A stretch of 64,000 bases of DNA from Cordia subcordata. Its lineage: Eukaryota; Streptophyta; Magnoliopsida; Boraginales; Cordiaceae. Both the position numbers and the translations under genes were made by a program. The notes under the pieces are model-generated. The model was not told the DNA's origin. It saw only the letters and a program-made list of their open reading frames with translations, and did no database searches. Positions 24,114 through 36,660 of this stretch are shown one piece after another. The stretch lies in assembly GCA_028554755.1 (NCBI GenBank), contig JAPTOF010000019.1:3606001-3670000 (forward strand). Reading direction: 5' to 3'. Positions within the stretch are counted from its first letter, which is position 1. Each line of letters starts with the position of its first letter.

Positions 24114-26664
24114 TCAGCTCGCTTGCTCTCCAATCAAATCCAGGCCAACTACAAGGAAAGATAACCCCTGGAACAGCAAATAATAGAAATGGATTCCATG
24201 TGCTGATAACAGGCTCCTGGCAGCTGCAGTGAGCAGAAGGAAAGCAAGTGCAATTTCTTTCCTATAGATCCTGTTTCTCTTCTTCGCGACACGATTCTCT
24301 TCTTCTTTTAGCTTGCCGATCTTGTCCAGGCCAGATTCCGAGAGCCTCCTTGAGAGTTTCTCCTCGTTCAGGCTTTTCAGTTCGCTCTCAGCCGGGGCTT
24401 GCAAGTCTGATTCAGATGACCTGCCTAACTTCTTAGTCACTACCCACTCGTAGGCGCTCCCAAGTTGGAATAATCCTGATATCATTGCATTGAACTTTGT
24501 TACAGACATTGTGTTCTCAAACAGCAGGTATGGCATCAGAAACGGGAAAGACTTTGGCGCCGGTAGAATGTTCAGGATCGACATGAGAATTGGAACATAA
24601 CAGATCACCCAGGGAGGCAATTCGGCCTCTGGTACAAACATGGTAAGTGGGAGTACGATGCAGAATAGTGTAAATGAGTAGAAGGGAAGTATCAGTTTCC
24701 TCAGGAGAAAGAAAAGGAATATCAAGTTGGCCTTTTTCCAGAAAGAAATCTGCCAGATGGTACAAGATTAAGCAATTAGATTAGTTTTATAATTAAATTG
24801 ATGAATTTGAATAAGAGAAAAGGGGAATTTTGAAATTGCTCGTACCTTGGAAGTCATGATATCAGGAAGGCATAACCTAAAGAGCTGCATAGGGCCGGAA
24901 TGCCAGCGATGCTGTTGCTTCTTGTAAGCTTCATATGACTCTGGCAATTCACATAGCACCTTAGCATCGTTAAGGAAAGTGAATTTCCAGCCATTTAAGT
25001 GTGCTCGCACTGCAATGTCCATATCTTCTACTGTTGTCCTTTCAAGCCAGCCTCCGGACTCCTCCAAAGCCTTAATCCTCCAGATCCCAGCCGTTCCATT
25101 GAACCCGAAGAAACCAAGAAAAATACCATTTACTTGCTGCTCCACTTCAAAGTGGAAGCATAAATTGATGTTCTGCAGCCTAGTAAGTAGATTTTCATCC
25201 TTGTTCACAAATGACCAGCGTGCCTGGACGAGGCCTACTTCCGGATGTCCCTGAGACAAGATACAGGATTGTCAGAAAACCCGGTACTAATCTAAAAGAA
25301 TAGTCATCTATAAAGTGACGGCTCAGGTGATTTACCTTAAAATGAGGAATTGTAAGTTTCAGGAAATCAGGGCTTGGTCGGAAGTCTGCATCAAAGATAG
25401 CGACAAACTCGTAGTCTTTCACATAGTCACATGACATTGCAGATTTAAGATTGCCAGCCTTGTATCCGATTCTAATAAATCGATGTCTGTAGACAATGTT
25501 TGCTCCTTTCTCCTTCCATGATGAAACTTCTTTTTTAATCAAGAGCTGTAAAACTTCATCGTCCGAATCATCCAACACTTGGACTAAAAATCTGTCCTTA
25601 GGCCAATCCAGCTGACACGCAGCTGCAATTGATTGTGCAAATACCTTGACAAATGACGACCATAAGACATTACATCAGATGTAGAAGAAATAAATTTGTT
25701 GCTAGCGAAGACATAATTGCACATCGTGATTGCTTGGTCACGCAATTATCATCAAGGTGTCACAAGATTCTTTTGGCTAGTCTTATCTATGATTTGCTTT
25801 CTGTATCAGGTTAATGTTAAAAAGTATCTTTTCCTACTCACCGACAGTCTCAATTAATAGCTTCAACAGAAAAGGTCGATAAGAACTTTATTTTCGGATA
25901 CAGCAAAGCAAAGTTTTATACTTTCTATCTACCAAATGCAATAGGAAGTAGACTGCTGGATAAAAGAGAGAGAGATTTACCAAACTAGGCATAAATTTGA
26001 AGAGCCCGCTTTCTCATTAAATTACCTCTTTTTCATTGCACATGGGGATTTGTACAAGAACCATTGGGAAACTTGAAGCATCTTCAAGATCATAAGGTTC
26101 TTCATTAATCTCAGGCTTCAACTTCTTGAACTTGATCCAGAAACACCCAAGACACATCACTAGCCGGTCCAGCGATTGGATCATGAAAAGCACAATGCAA
26201 GACTTGGAGAGCATTGCTATCGCAGGAGCAATATAATCGGCCCTGAGAGACTGCCAGGCCATGTAAGACCACTGCACGACGTTTTGAATCTCCCAAGGGT
26301 GAACCAAACTCAAGTGCCATCGGTTGACGTATGCAATGGTTTCTACTACCAAAGCTACAATCGAAATAGCTAGAAATGCTTTGATGAACTTGTACAATCG
26401 GCCCCTGAACTTTGGCTCTTCGTCATTTATATCCGAATGCGCAATGCGTTTCTTGACAGAAGCAAAGGTTCTGAACAGCCCTCTTGCCAGCCATGGGATG
26501 CAAGCAATTGCTCTGTGTGCTTTAAGCAGAAGAACCCATGTGAACACCTTGGCATTTCCAGCTTTCTGTTTGTCTGCAATGTCTGACGTATCTGAACCTT
26601 TGATCTCCACTAATGATATACTGTTAGGCTTCTCAATTGTGACCACCACAGAGCTAGGTGCCAT
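24114..26664 (-). CDS. CSLC4: Xyloglucan glycosyltransferase, cellulose synthase-like C4
   Basis: Makes the beta-1,4-glucan backbone of xyloglucan in the Golgi. Four exons (26026-26664, 25336-25644, 24846-25250, 24114-24749) join in phase 0 to 662 residues, in the CSLC size range. The N terminus [21 protein letters not shown] matches the CSLC4 subgroup. GT2 signatures are all present: VLDDSDD, FDADF (DxD), VEDMD and QQHRW (QxxRW). Two N-terminal and about four C-terminal membrane segments flank the catalytic domain (e.g. [36 protein letters not shown]). The C-terminal loop keeps RSSESDL and RRLSESGLD, possible phosphorylation sites. The gene ends ...LDLIGEQAS. Assignment to CSLC4 rather than CSLC5, 8 or 12 is from remembered N- and C-terminal similarity. 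Confidence 0.95.
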
Positions 26665-26856
26665 TTTTTTTTTTTCCTTCTGAGTGTGCCAAGTGCAAAC
26701 AGAAAAGGGCTGGACTTAGATTTAAGGAAACTTATAACACAAATTCATTGCGTCATGTTTCTGCAGAAAAACTAAATGAAACCAAAGACTTTTTATGAAA
26801 ATGTAATGAATGGCACAGAATTCAATTTCTCAGATGCTAATGCAATGACTTCTGTT

Positions 26857-26874
26857 TAGAGAGAGAGAGAGAGA
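26857..26874. repeat. GA/CT microsatellite upstream of CSLC4
   Basis: A GA tract about 190 nt upstream of the CSLC4 ATG (CT on the sense strand), likely within the 5' UTR or core promoter, where CT repeats are common in plants. Confidence 0.8.
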
Positions 26875-27423
26875 TGGAGAATATGCATCTTTGGGATACT
26901 AATAGAGAAGGTGAAGAGAGCAATTTCAGGGTTCAGTAGTGACTAGTGAGTCAAATGGAAGGTTCAGGGCTTAATATTAAAAATTTTGGACTGGTCACTG
27001 CTCTGTTTTTGTATATTTAAAGAAAAGGTCTTAATTGTATAGTAAACTAACAATAAGATGGAATCAGGTTAGTCAAACTAAGCAACAATCTTAAAAATAT
27101 TGGTTAAACTTATTGTTGAGTCAAAGGAGAGAATATGCTTGTTTTGCTTCGCCAAAGCCAATCTTATAATGGCCGATCGATTGCTAATTAAGCTCACAAG
27201 ATCTACCTTAATGTCAATTAACAGCCGGTATGGAGATCACCAAGTGACAGCCATTTACAACCAAATTGCAGATACGAAAGGTATCTCCATGTCTGTTGCT
27301 CTGGACAAATTATTTAAAACTTATTTAAATTGTTCTACTCAAAAGATATCCTTACTTAAAGATATTCTCTGAATCAGAAACTCTTCTGCTATCGTTTTGG
27401 AAGGGAAAAAGCTTAAAAATAAA

Positions 27424-27774
27424 GGGTAAATTACATGATTGGTCTCTTATATTTGTCACCCGTAACAAATTTTATACTTTATCTTTTAATTGTGAACAAA
27501 TTAGTCTTTTATCTAAACCAATTTGTTCCATCATTGGTCTCAACTCGATTTCCTGTTAAAAGTTATGTACACCTCACGTGAACCACAATCTTGACGATAT
27601 TAATCTTTGACAAAAGAGTAAAATTTTGCAATTCGCGTGGAGTGCACATGGCATTTAACAGGACTACATGCGACACAAATATGTTAGATAAAGAACTAAT
27701 TTGTCATAAATGAAATATAAAGCATAAGATGAGTACAGATGATAAAATAAAGGACTATCCCACGTAATTTACTC
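27424..27774. mobile_element. Mutator-type MITE (351 bp) with 9-bp target duplication
   Basis: Left end GGGTAAATTACATGATTGGTC. The right end, reversed, reads GAGTAAATTACGTGGGATAGTCC. It is flanked by AAAAATAAA at 27415-27423 and 27775-27783, a perfect 9-bp duplication characteristic of MULE elements. There is no transposase coding. Confidence 0.85.
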
Positions 27775-28989
27775 AAAAATAAAACGACAAGTAATGCCCT
27801 TTTGGGCAAGAAAAAGAAAGTCAATAACTAATCCTTTTAAGTGTCTTCTTAAGCTCTTCTTTGACACATTTGGACAAGGGATATGGTTATTAGTTCACAT
27901 TTAATATCGATCTAATTTCGCGGTTTAATAAAGGTAGCATTGGTGACTGTTGTACTACTACATTATTAATTGTCGATTAGCTGGATGATATGACTACAAT
28001 TTAGTCAAGTGTTATTTTGGTAAATATGAAAATAACCTTATATTAGTAAAAAGATCCTAGTCGTTGCATGTTTCACATTAGAAAGTCCTTTTTGGGGCTT
28101 TCCACTTCTACTGACAACCATGTGTTTCACAAAAATCATCAGGCCTTTCGATTTCATTTGGCACACATGGATGGTTGAATATTACTCACTCATCTTGAGT
28201 CGCCTTCATGCATTGAACTCTGAAGAAACATAGGGTGTTGGTCTCCACGTTACTGGAAAGAGCACAATTTAGCACATTACAGTAATGTCAACCTCTTTTT
28301 TCCTCTTTTTTCTTTTTAATTTTTCCGGGAATGCTAATGTCAACCTTTTCCTAATATCAAGAAGATTATATTTAGGACTTTCTGAACGAGAACCCTTAAA
28401 CAAAAGGAAAGAATTCGTCAATTAGAAAAAGATAGAAAAGTCTAACATTTTTTTATTTTGAGAATGAAGGCGTGGTTCTTTCTCCAAAAAGTCGTGTTTA
28501 TGACTTTATTTTTGAATAAATAAAGGAATCGTAAGTAAAAAGAAAATTTTTTAATTAGAAAAACCAAAAAAAAAAAAAGTCAACTATTTTCATTTCGTGG
28601 GGGATTGCAAAAGAGGGAACTTGATTCTAATTTCTCAAATAATAACTCCCAAAAAAAAAAAAGGGTTCCAATTGTGAGAGAGGGTCAAAAGGGAAGATAA
28701 GCAAAGGAGAGGAAGACCAAAAACAGTCCTGCTTTTGGCTTCTTTTAAGTCTTTTGCTTTACGACTTTTCTTCAAGACAAATGCTAATAGTGCCCATACA
28801 AAATACAAATGGATTGACTCGGCAATTTGAGCCAGGTTTGAAGAAACAAAGCTCCTTTTCACATAAGACATCCAAGGATCATAATGTATCATTTATAAAT
28901 TAAACATGTCACCTTTTCTGAAGCCGGTCTTTGAACTGGTTATGTCATAAATTTTGTTATCTTATTCAAAATTTGAAATCTTACAAACA

Positions 28990-29205
28990 CAGTCATGGAG
29001 TGATAATATAATTATAATAAATTATATCGTAATTTTACTATATAATATGATTATGACTTAAGATGGTCCACGGAAGCCATGTTATCATTTTTCACTTGGC
29101 TTCGAAATATGATTTATGAAATGATGATATAATTATAATAAATTGTATTAAAACTTTCACTTGGTCCCTGGATGCTAGATTATCATTTTTCATATAATTT
29201 ACAAT
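28990..29205. repeat. Diverged direct repeat pair
   Basis: Two units of about 85-100 bp share GATATAATTATAATAAATT, TGGTCC and TTATCATTTTTCA. Origin unknown. Confidence 0.5.
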
Positions 29206-29818
29206 CATGATCAAATTACAAAAGCATGGACGATGAACATATCACTAGACAATTAGACCTATGATGTAGCTTGTCTCTATATTCAGCTAGAAAAAGAAAC
29301 TTAGAAATCCCGTATACCAAAAAATAAAAAATAAAAATGTTTCAAATGTTTCTTTTCTTGACAATAATGAAGCGATTACAGCTTGCGATACATATCTTCC
29401 TGCAGGCTGAACTTATTCTTATGTGCAGCAACTCCAATTTCATTCATGGTGCCTGAATCACTCAGTCACTCATTTACATTTTGCCATATCGTCATAATAT
29501 TATGAAAATTAATTATAATGGAGTAATAAATATATATAATGATTTAATTTTCACATTCAATTTTTTGGATCATTTAATTCTAAATATTTGTCACTTACCA
29601 CCATATAACACTGTGTCAACTAATTAAAGGATTATTACACTTCTATTTGCCTTGCTTGTATTTATGTGGTTTCGTTGTTATTAAAGGGAATTAACATCTT
29701 TCGTCCCCCAAAAACTAATAATAAATGAATCCAACAGTTCTATAGTTCGTAGCCTAATTAGAAGACATTTTGACATTCAAAAATCTGAATTTCTTTTCTT
29801 CTCAAGTTACTAACTGAT

Positions 29819-29970
29819 GCATGTAGATATTAGTGTATCATTGTATAATATATTAGAGTATGTTATGTAAAAATTAAATATGTTATTGTATCATTTTCGA
29901 GCATGTATAAATATTCATGTAACAGCCCCTTTGGGGTCGTGTATTCAATAAACCTCCGTATGGTATCAGA
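29819..29970 (+). mobile_element. Possible LTR end with primer binding site
   Basis: ATTCAATAAACCTCCGTA is followed by TGGTATCAGA (29959-29968), resembling a U5 end plus an iMet primer binding site. No second LTR or pol domain was found. Confidence 0.35.
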
Positions 29971-31732
29971 TGGCAAAAGATCTCGAGTCCTAATTTATAG
30001 GAATGCATATACCAAAGCCTTCATCATTTTTTTTTTTTTTGGGTTCAATATGAAGGCTAAACCTAAAATTATCTTTTAACAATTTTGTAGGACACTTCAC
30101 CTTATCTATCTTTCTCTAGTGGAGCTCATAGAGACTAAGGCGCCTGATCCAAAAATTGTTCGCCAAAAAGAGATGTCAAGCCAAAATTGACTAGCCGATA
30201 TTGATTCTAAGTCATGGAAAATATCAATGGTAGAAAGAGATAGAGCTCGCATGCAATGTTATTGAAGTAGACGGGTATGCATCCCAGCAACCGGGCAGTG
30301 CACCCCAAGAGCCTCATCCAGCTGAGCCCTGATGGTCGATGGCGAACTCAACGTCATGGATAACCTCCTCAAGACCGCTTTTTGTCTTTTCGTATTGTTA
30401 GGAAGGGCCTCATGTGAGCTTGTTGTCCCATTGTTACCCATGTGATTAGCTACCCTGTTCTTGGCTGTATAAATCATACTATTATTATTATTTTATATAA
30501 TATATATTTGTTACGTAAATATTATTTGAGAAGTTTATTGGAATAATATATGATTCTTTACGCAAGAAGCATGATTTAAGCAAATATTTTGTTTTTTTAA
30601 TTTGTAGGTAAGATCTATTAGAATTACTCTAAACTAAAAAATGAAGCTTTTGGCTGATTTGTGTATAAGATATGAGAAAATATTTTATCCATGCTTCGCA
30701 AGTATTCTATTACTAAAACAAATTCCTTAAAATTATATTATGTTGTGTCTTGTAGCTCTATTATTATCAGGCACAATTGTTTATGTGTATTACCGCATCT
30801 GCAGTGCTACTGAACGGAAAAGTTGATGTGATTATCTCAGAGAATCAGACATTAATAGTTGCGAGCTAACCACATTATTTCATTAATGTCCCATGATCCT
30901 AAAGTGTTAATGCATGAAGATCTCTGTCATTTACTATTCTAATTACTAATTAGTGTCAGTGCTATTATGGCAGCCAAAATAATGATGGAACACTTTTGGC
31001 CGAAACTTACCACTTGATGCAATGGCTGATGCTGAATCTAAGTCCACCTCTTCAAATAAGTCCTTCCAGGAAACAACTTAAAATACAGGCGTAATACCCG
31101 CAGATGCAGTCAGCTTCTAATTGAATGCAACAGATTGGGCATGGCACAACTGCATATTGCAAGTAAGAGGGGAAAAAAGAATAAAGGAAAAAGAAAAAAG
31201 AAAAACAAATATCGCTTGTTTAGACATTGGTGGCTGTTTCACCGAGTGCAAAACTTAGTAACAGTTGGCATTCATTGCTAGTCAATCAAACTTTACATTT
31301 ATTTACTTCTCTATGTATGCAATTAAGTAGGAACCGGATTACATATATGTCGTCCTCTTTCTTGGCCTAATTTTACAAGAGGCCTTTTATGACATTACAA
31401 ATTCATATCCAAGAAAATCAAGCCAATTATTGTGAAGTGATAGCTGCATTGAGTTGCTAAATGCAAACAAGAAAACAGATGGCCCCAATGGCTCTAAGAC
31501 AGTGGATGAGATTCTTTTTTGTGTCAACAATGGATGAGAACAAAGAATGCAGTAACTAAACCAAATAATTGACCCAATCCACATTAAATTTTTGGAACTA
31601 TATACGTGAGACATGACCACCAATTGGAAATTAAGGTGTCAATGCAGAGGACAAACTAAACTCAAAAACTATTGGCATATGAAAGCAATTGATAGATGGT
31701 ACTAGTAACAAATTATTATGAGACAATTTATG

Positions 31733-31999
31733 CTCTGTTTGTTATAGTCTTGTTTTAAGATACTTATTCTATTGAAATGAAGGTATATCTTATAAGATTT
31801 AAGAAATCTTATTATGTATCCTATGAAAATTTAAAACAAAATCATATTTTTTATCTTATAAAAAATAAGCAATCCTTCCTATCTTATTTTTTACAACTAT
31901 AGAATACATGGTGCATATGATAAAATATCTTAAATCTTATAAGATATCTCCAAATTTCAATAGATAAGTATCTTAAAATAAAATCATTCCAAACACACT
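31733..31999. mobile_element. Foldback MITE with about 75-bp terminal inverted repeats
   Basis: The left arm contains TTTTAAGATACTTAT, ATTGAAAT and ATCTTATAAGATTTAAG. The right arm, reversed, contains the same motifs in the same order and begins GTGTTTGGAATGATTTTATT. The centre holds a second shorter inverted repeat. Non-coding. Confidence 0.7.
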
Positions 32000-32041
32000 A
32001 TTAATTTACAACAAATATGAAAAAAAAGCTCCGTAGATAAT

Positions 32042-32274
32042 TATATATTTGCCTTTTACCATCTGCAGAAAAGCAAAGGAAAAAGAAATATATGGCATGA
32101 TAAAGAGAATTTAGTTCCACCTAAAGCTTTCTTGCTCTAGCACGTATATAGGTTCTAGTTTGCTTGTTCCATCTGTATTCCACACAACATTTGCTTTTGC
32201 CAATTGTATGGCTTCTATGGTTGAAAATGGTTATCGTCATTTCCAAAATTAACACCATTTATATTAAGTGACTA
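32042..32274. repeat. Dispersed 233-bp repeat, copy 1
   Basis: Nearly identical to 46179-46411, with only two differences noticed by eye. It runs from TATATTTGCCTTTTACC to CATTTATATTAAGTGACTA. The flanking sequences differ. No coding or terminal repeats were recognised. Confidence 0.85.
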
Positions 32275-32468
32275 ATCTTCTTGGGTTGTAAAATGTTCCC
32301 AATGTGCATTCTCAATTGCAGAAAACATTTCAAAATCAAGCACGTGTATAGAGAAGCTAATAGTTAACTTGTCGATTGCCTTGCGAATTACGGTCTCAAC
32401 CAACGTATTGAGTATAGATTTGGTCGTTGTTGAAATTCTGAAATAACTCCAAAGTCTCTTAAAGGAAG

Positions 32469-32952
32469 ATCAACCTATGTGAAATTGAGGAACAAGAATT
32501 GGGCAAAAATTGATATTAAAGATGCTTAGAAACCTCTTGTTTGTCCATTTTGTCAGATTGTTGGTCACTCCCTTTCGATGTGTCCAAATGTTCCACCAAA
32601 TGCTCCTAGGCAAGCACCCCAAGTGGTCGAAAAGAAAATTGAAGATTGGAGAAGGGCAAAGTCTAGGAAAGTTTGGAAGAGAGTTGAAAATGTCAATCCT
32701 ATGCCATTCTCTAGTGTTGTGATTGATTCAAATGATGAGCATGCTCATGATGTGGCCAAGATTTCGGCCCCTCCTACAAATGACACAAAAGATTGCTATC
32801 GCTTTGCAGCTCTCATTGCAAATGAAGTTGCATCAAATGTTGAGGGTGATTTGATCAAGAATGAGAGAGCAAATGAAATGGTTCAAGGTAATGAAGTTGA
32901 AGAAGAAGCTCTGGATACCCGCCAACGTGAAACTCAGATGAAATGCACTTGA
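32469..32952 (+). pseudogene. Non-LTR retrotransposon ORF1 remnant with CCHC zinc knuckle
   Basis: The plus-strand frame reads LRNKNWAKIDIKDA, an in-frame stop near 32527, then KPLVCPFCQIVGHSLSMCP. The latter is a perfect CX2CX4HX4C knuckle. A basic stretch (KKIEDWRRAKSRKVWKRVEN) and CYRFAALIANEV follow before the stop at 32952. This layout is typical of plant LINE ORF1 proteins. The stop and short length show it is dead. Confidence 0.65.
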
Positions 32953-33748
32953 ATGATGTAAGCTTGAATGAAGAGCAAATTAACAGGTTGTTCGAGAGTG
33001 CTTATTTTGTTACTTGTCAGAAAAAGTCTGTGAGTAGTACTTTTTATTGTAGTTACTTATAAGTACCAAAATAAGCACTTCCAAATAGGCTCTAAAAGAA
33101 ATGGAATAGGAGGGAAGACTAATGAAGACCCACGGGTTGTTGCTCCACCCCGGAATGAAGATCCCTCTACCAACCGAGCATTTGATTGTTCTTTTTGTTC
33201 TCTCCTTTTCCTTTATTGTTTTTCTTGCTTGGAGAGATCGATAGGATTCTTAATTTTCTTGGTGTAAACTTTTTAGGATGTTCCTTTTATTTTAATTTGC
33301 ATACCCTTCAAACCTTGTCTTATTTAGTATTGATACACCTTTTGATTTGAGGGGTTTGAGTGATTTAATTATACCAAATTTATGTTTAATAAAATCTTAC
33401 TTAATTCACAAAAAAGAACTCGCATCATTCCCACTGTACTTATTTTATTGCCCAGGGGCATAGAAGTCATAGTTTGCCAAACTCATGGAACTTGTAAACC
33501 ATCTTTTTGCTCCGAATTTAGAGGCCGACTTTGCACGAAAAATATGGTGGGCGCTGGTAGAGAACCTACAGAGAAAGAATGTACAGCAATGAAAACCATG
33601 TCTGAGGACTGGAGAATCTATTGATGGGACCAAAACAATTCTACCTAACTTTGAATATTATCATTAATTTAATTTAATTTAATTTAAAAGACTCTTGGCT
33701 CATTAAGGTTGCAGAATTTTTCAAAAAAATTGCAAACTGGGACAAATG

Positions 33749-34040
33749 CTCAGTTTAGAATAAGTTTATCATTAGATGCATCTTATTTGATATTTTATAT
33801 AAAAAGTATGATATTTTTTTTAGTTTTTATAAAATATTTGTGATAAGATATCTTATTTATAGTTAAAAAAAAAGACAATAATAGATTGCTTATATTTTAT
33901 AAGATGAAAAAGAATATGGTAGGGATCCTTTGAAAGTTTAATGAATCTATAGCTTATAAAATGTCTTATCTATAGTTGTAAAATTATTCTTAATGAATGA
34001 GATAAGAATCTTACAGTAAGTTTATTCCAAACCGAACAAA
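33749..34040. mobile_element. Decayed foldback MITE, related to 31733-31999
   Basis: Left arm GTTTAGAATAAGTTTATC..TCTTAT. The right arm, reversed, reads GGTTTGGAATAAACTTACTGTAAGATTCTTAT. The ends and the TCTTATAA-rich interior resemble the element at 31.7 kb. Confidence 0.55.
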
Positions 34041-35423
34041 AGTATTCTCCCATATGTGCGTCCAGTTATTGAATTGATATCAATAATAAACACTTAGTAT
34101 CTAATATGAATTTATACATGTATATATATGATATTGATTCATGCACGAAGTGTCTAATATTGCATAATGTATATTTCCGTAGTATTTGACATTTACTAAA
34201 ATCAACAAAAATAACATTTATGAGTTCCTATTATCCAAAGCAATATCTAACAAAATTAATTAAAAAAGTTGTCTGTATTAATATTTTTATATTGACGCAT
34301 TAAACTCCACTTGCAATGCAAAGCTGGTGTGTCAAGTTCTAGTTACATTTCTCATCTATCCGTAATTGTCCTTAAGTGGGGTTTAGATTAAAGGTTCAGA
34401 TCACTCATTTTCTAAAATCGATTGCATATAGTTTAATAATTTTATATTTACATAAAAGTTATTTTCATGACTAATTAAATCACAAATTTTAGATCAAAAT
34501 AAAACTATATATTGGTATATCATGAGAATTATATTGCCATCATAAACATATTTTTCTTGGTGCCTCCTCAACCTGAATATGATCTTTCTAAAACAAATTA
34601 AATATTGGAATTAATTAATGAACAATTAAGTGATTCACCGATCTACTTAATTGGTAAAGTAGGCACTAACTTCAAAATAATTTTTTTTTTAATCATACTT
34701 TCTCTAGTGGAATTTTAGCATACAAGCCTTTGAAGCATCTCGTGGGAAAAAAGCCAGAACTATTTAAATATAAGAACATGTCATGAATTTGATACTCGTG
34801 AAATATATATATATAGAGCCAACTTTCAACCCTTAGTGAAGAATAATCTCGAACTTTAGTTTGCCTCTTGTTTTATCCTTACTAGCAAGTTGATTATTAA
34901 TTAGAGGATTCTTCCTCTAATTATCTGCATGGCCACTTTAATCAGATAATTCTAACCTAGTTAATTTAACTTAGTACATTATAATATATGGTTCCAATCT
35001 ATATGATTATGGTTTTATCATAAAGTCGAACATGATAAAATTTATAAGGTCATACTTTATATTTTGCGGCTCCATATTTCGCCCCGATAGAAAAATAAAA
35101 TATCACTCGAGTAGCATATATCAACAATTAACCTCAAAGCATATCCTTGACAACAAAATCATCACTTTAATTTAATTTCTATTTAGTTCACAGAATATCA
35201 ATATCAAACAACAGTTGCATACACGCTCATCAATTAGCATTACTGTTAGTACAATCTTTAATGGAAATTAATACATATCTCTAATAATTAACTTCAAACA
35301 CTAAACCCCATCCCAAAGCTAAAAGACATGAAAAGAAAAAAAGAAAAAAAGGAAAAGCAATTTTATCACACACAGACACACAGTGGGTGGTGGCCAAAAC
35401 ACACACTCCTGCATGGGAATTAA

Positions 35424-35741
35424 TTAAACATCTCTAACTTCAAACTCATTGCGATTTTTAACGACGATATCATACATGTGCATGGACTTGAACTTGCTGA
35501 AATCTCTAGGGAGAGAGATGAGATGAATGGTGGATCGTTTGTGGAATTGAAGAAGCTCAGGGTCATCATAGTATCTCTCCCATCCAAGTGAAGATAGCTT
35601 CCTCTCAAGAACATCGTACGAAGTGATTACGTCGTTGCTTGGGACATGAATTAACACCTTCCGACGAGCACTGCCGTGGTAGTCGCCAGGATTTTCGACG
35701 AGCCGAACGACACCGTTCTTGAATACCCAAACTCCAGACAT
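35424..35741 (-). CDS. FPF1: Flowering-promoting factor 1-like protein
   Basis: Single-exon gene of 105 residues starting at 35741 ([19 protein letters not shown]) and ending [11 protein letters not shown]. Family hallmarks are plain: [68 protein letters not shown]1 relatives are small proteins linked to gibberellin responses, flowering time and stem elongation in Arabidopsis; the biochemical activity is unknown. A longer frame upstream of 35741 exists but has no homology, and the conserved MSGVWVFK fixes the start. The region between PGDYHG and SARRKVL is slightly shorter than in Arabidopsis FPF1, suggesting an FLP-type paralogue. Confidence 0.95.
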   Translation of the reverse strand: MSGVWVFKNGVVRLVENPGDYHGSARRKVLIHVPSNDVITSYDVLERKLSSLGWERYYDDPELLQFHKRSTIHLISLPRDFSKFKSMHMYDIVVKNRNEFEVRDV

Positions 35742-35833
35742 GATTGTTAAGTGTAAGAGAATTGGAATAAGTGTGAAATGCTTCTGTAGCTTTTGGTGAG
35801 TAGGTTGCACCAAAATGGAGAGCAGAGGGGGCC

Positions 35834-35843
35834 TTTATATAGG
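35834..35843 (-). promoter_or_regulatory. TATA box of the FPF1-like gene
   Basis: CCTATATAAAGG on the minus strand, about 95-100 nt upstream of the ATG. A pyrimidine-rich stretch (CCCCCTCTGCTCTCC) follows, where initiation is likely. Confidence 0.75.
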
Positions 35844-36220
35844 CAATGCATTGTAATATATTAATGCATGCATCAATAAAGTTAAAGAATATATGTATAC
35901 AAAGCTTGATGGGACGCATGCTTTTTATTTAATTATTTTTCTTGCTTTGGGTTAGGGATATTAGAATTGAGAGTAACTTTATTAGATAAGGAACTATGAA
36001 AAAAAAAAAACCCTTCAAATAAGTACGTTTTCTGAGAGGAGAGGCATGCATGCTTTGCAGTGTCTTCTTCTTCCTTTTTTTTTTTTTGTTTGTATAGGTT
36101 TTGTCACTTAGAATACTTGTCTAAGTAAATTTGTTGTGGCAGAACCTTAAGTTAGTTTAATCTTTTAGCTTCTAAACCTGTATACACCGAGAGGTTTCAT
36201 GTACCAAATTATCTTCTTTG

Positions 36221-36660
36221 GACGTTTTTTTCTCATTAATGCTTCTAGTTCATACCCAATGACGATTTAAGCTCGCAAGAAAACTGCAACAAATGATAGT
36301 TCTTGTTAATTCTTGTGGTTAACAAAGCTGAATGTGATTCCTTGCTAAACACGGATTTTTTTTTTTTTCAAACAAACCCCTCAACTCTAACACAATCCTC
36401 ATCTCCCATAGGATTTGTATCCAGCCAAGACCTCACTATTAGGAAAGGTAGAATCAACTACTTGAGATATCTTCTAATCTCTTTGTTAAATACAGACTTG
36501 CATTGCCAGGTTTCATAAAATTAGAGATTCTACTTTTTCGTCTTACACATTTTCTTTTTCAAACACCCGCCCCCCAACCCAACCCCTTTTTTCCCCCGAA
36601 GAGAATCGCACCTTGTACGTGATTATCCTAAGTACCCAAATAATCTCTATCCCTGATGGC
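36221..36660. repeat. Diverged intergenic repeat, copy 1 (upstream of the FPF1-like gene)
   Basis: Shares with 38925-39340 and 45236-45670 the ordered motifs ATTCCTTGcTAAACAC, CTTGCATTGcnAGGTTTCA, AAAATTAGA and ATCCnAAGTACnnAA. A short segment (CTTGTTAAATACAGA) is repeated inside this copy. Confidence 0.6.

Larger units (their letters stand above)
26665..35423. other. Gene-poor intergenic region of transposon relics
   Basis: 8.8 kb from the CSLC4 start to the FPF1-like stop. It contains the MULE-type MITE (27424-27774), a repeat pair near 29 kb, an LTR/PBS remnant near 29.9 kb, foldback MITEs (31733-31999, 33749-34040), one copy of a dispersed 233-bp repeat and a LINE ORF1 fragment. Open frames at 27100-27372, 28635-28892, 30259-30477, 31387-31623 and 33382-33624 show no recognisable domains. 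Confidence 0.65.

Noticed and set aside
27100..27372. 90-residue open frame upstream of CSLC4
   Set aside because: No recognisable domain, close to the MITE and AT-rich; likely chance.
28635..28892. 85-residue minus-strand frame with hydrophobic stretches
   Set aside because: No homology recognised, no splice partners, low-complexity surroundings.
30259..30477. 72-residue minus-strand frame in a GC-richer patch downstream of an LTR/PBS remnant
   Set aside because: Could be a gag fragment, but I see no CCHC, protease or integrase motif; not supported as a gene.
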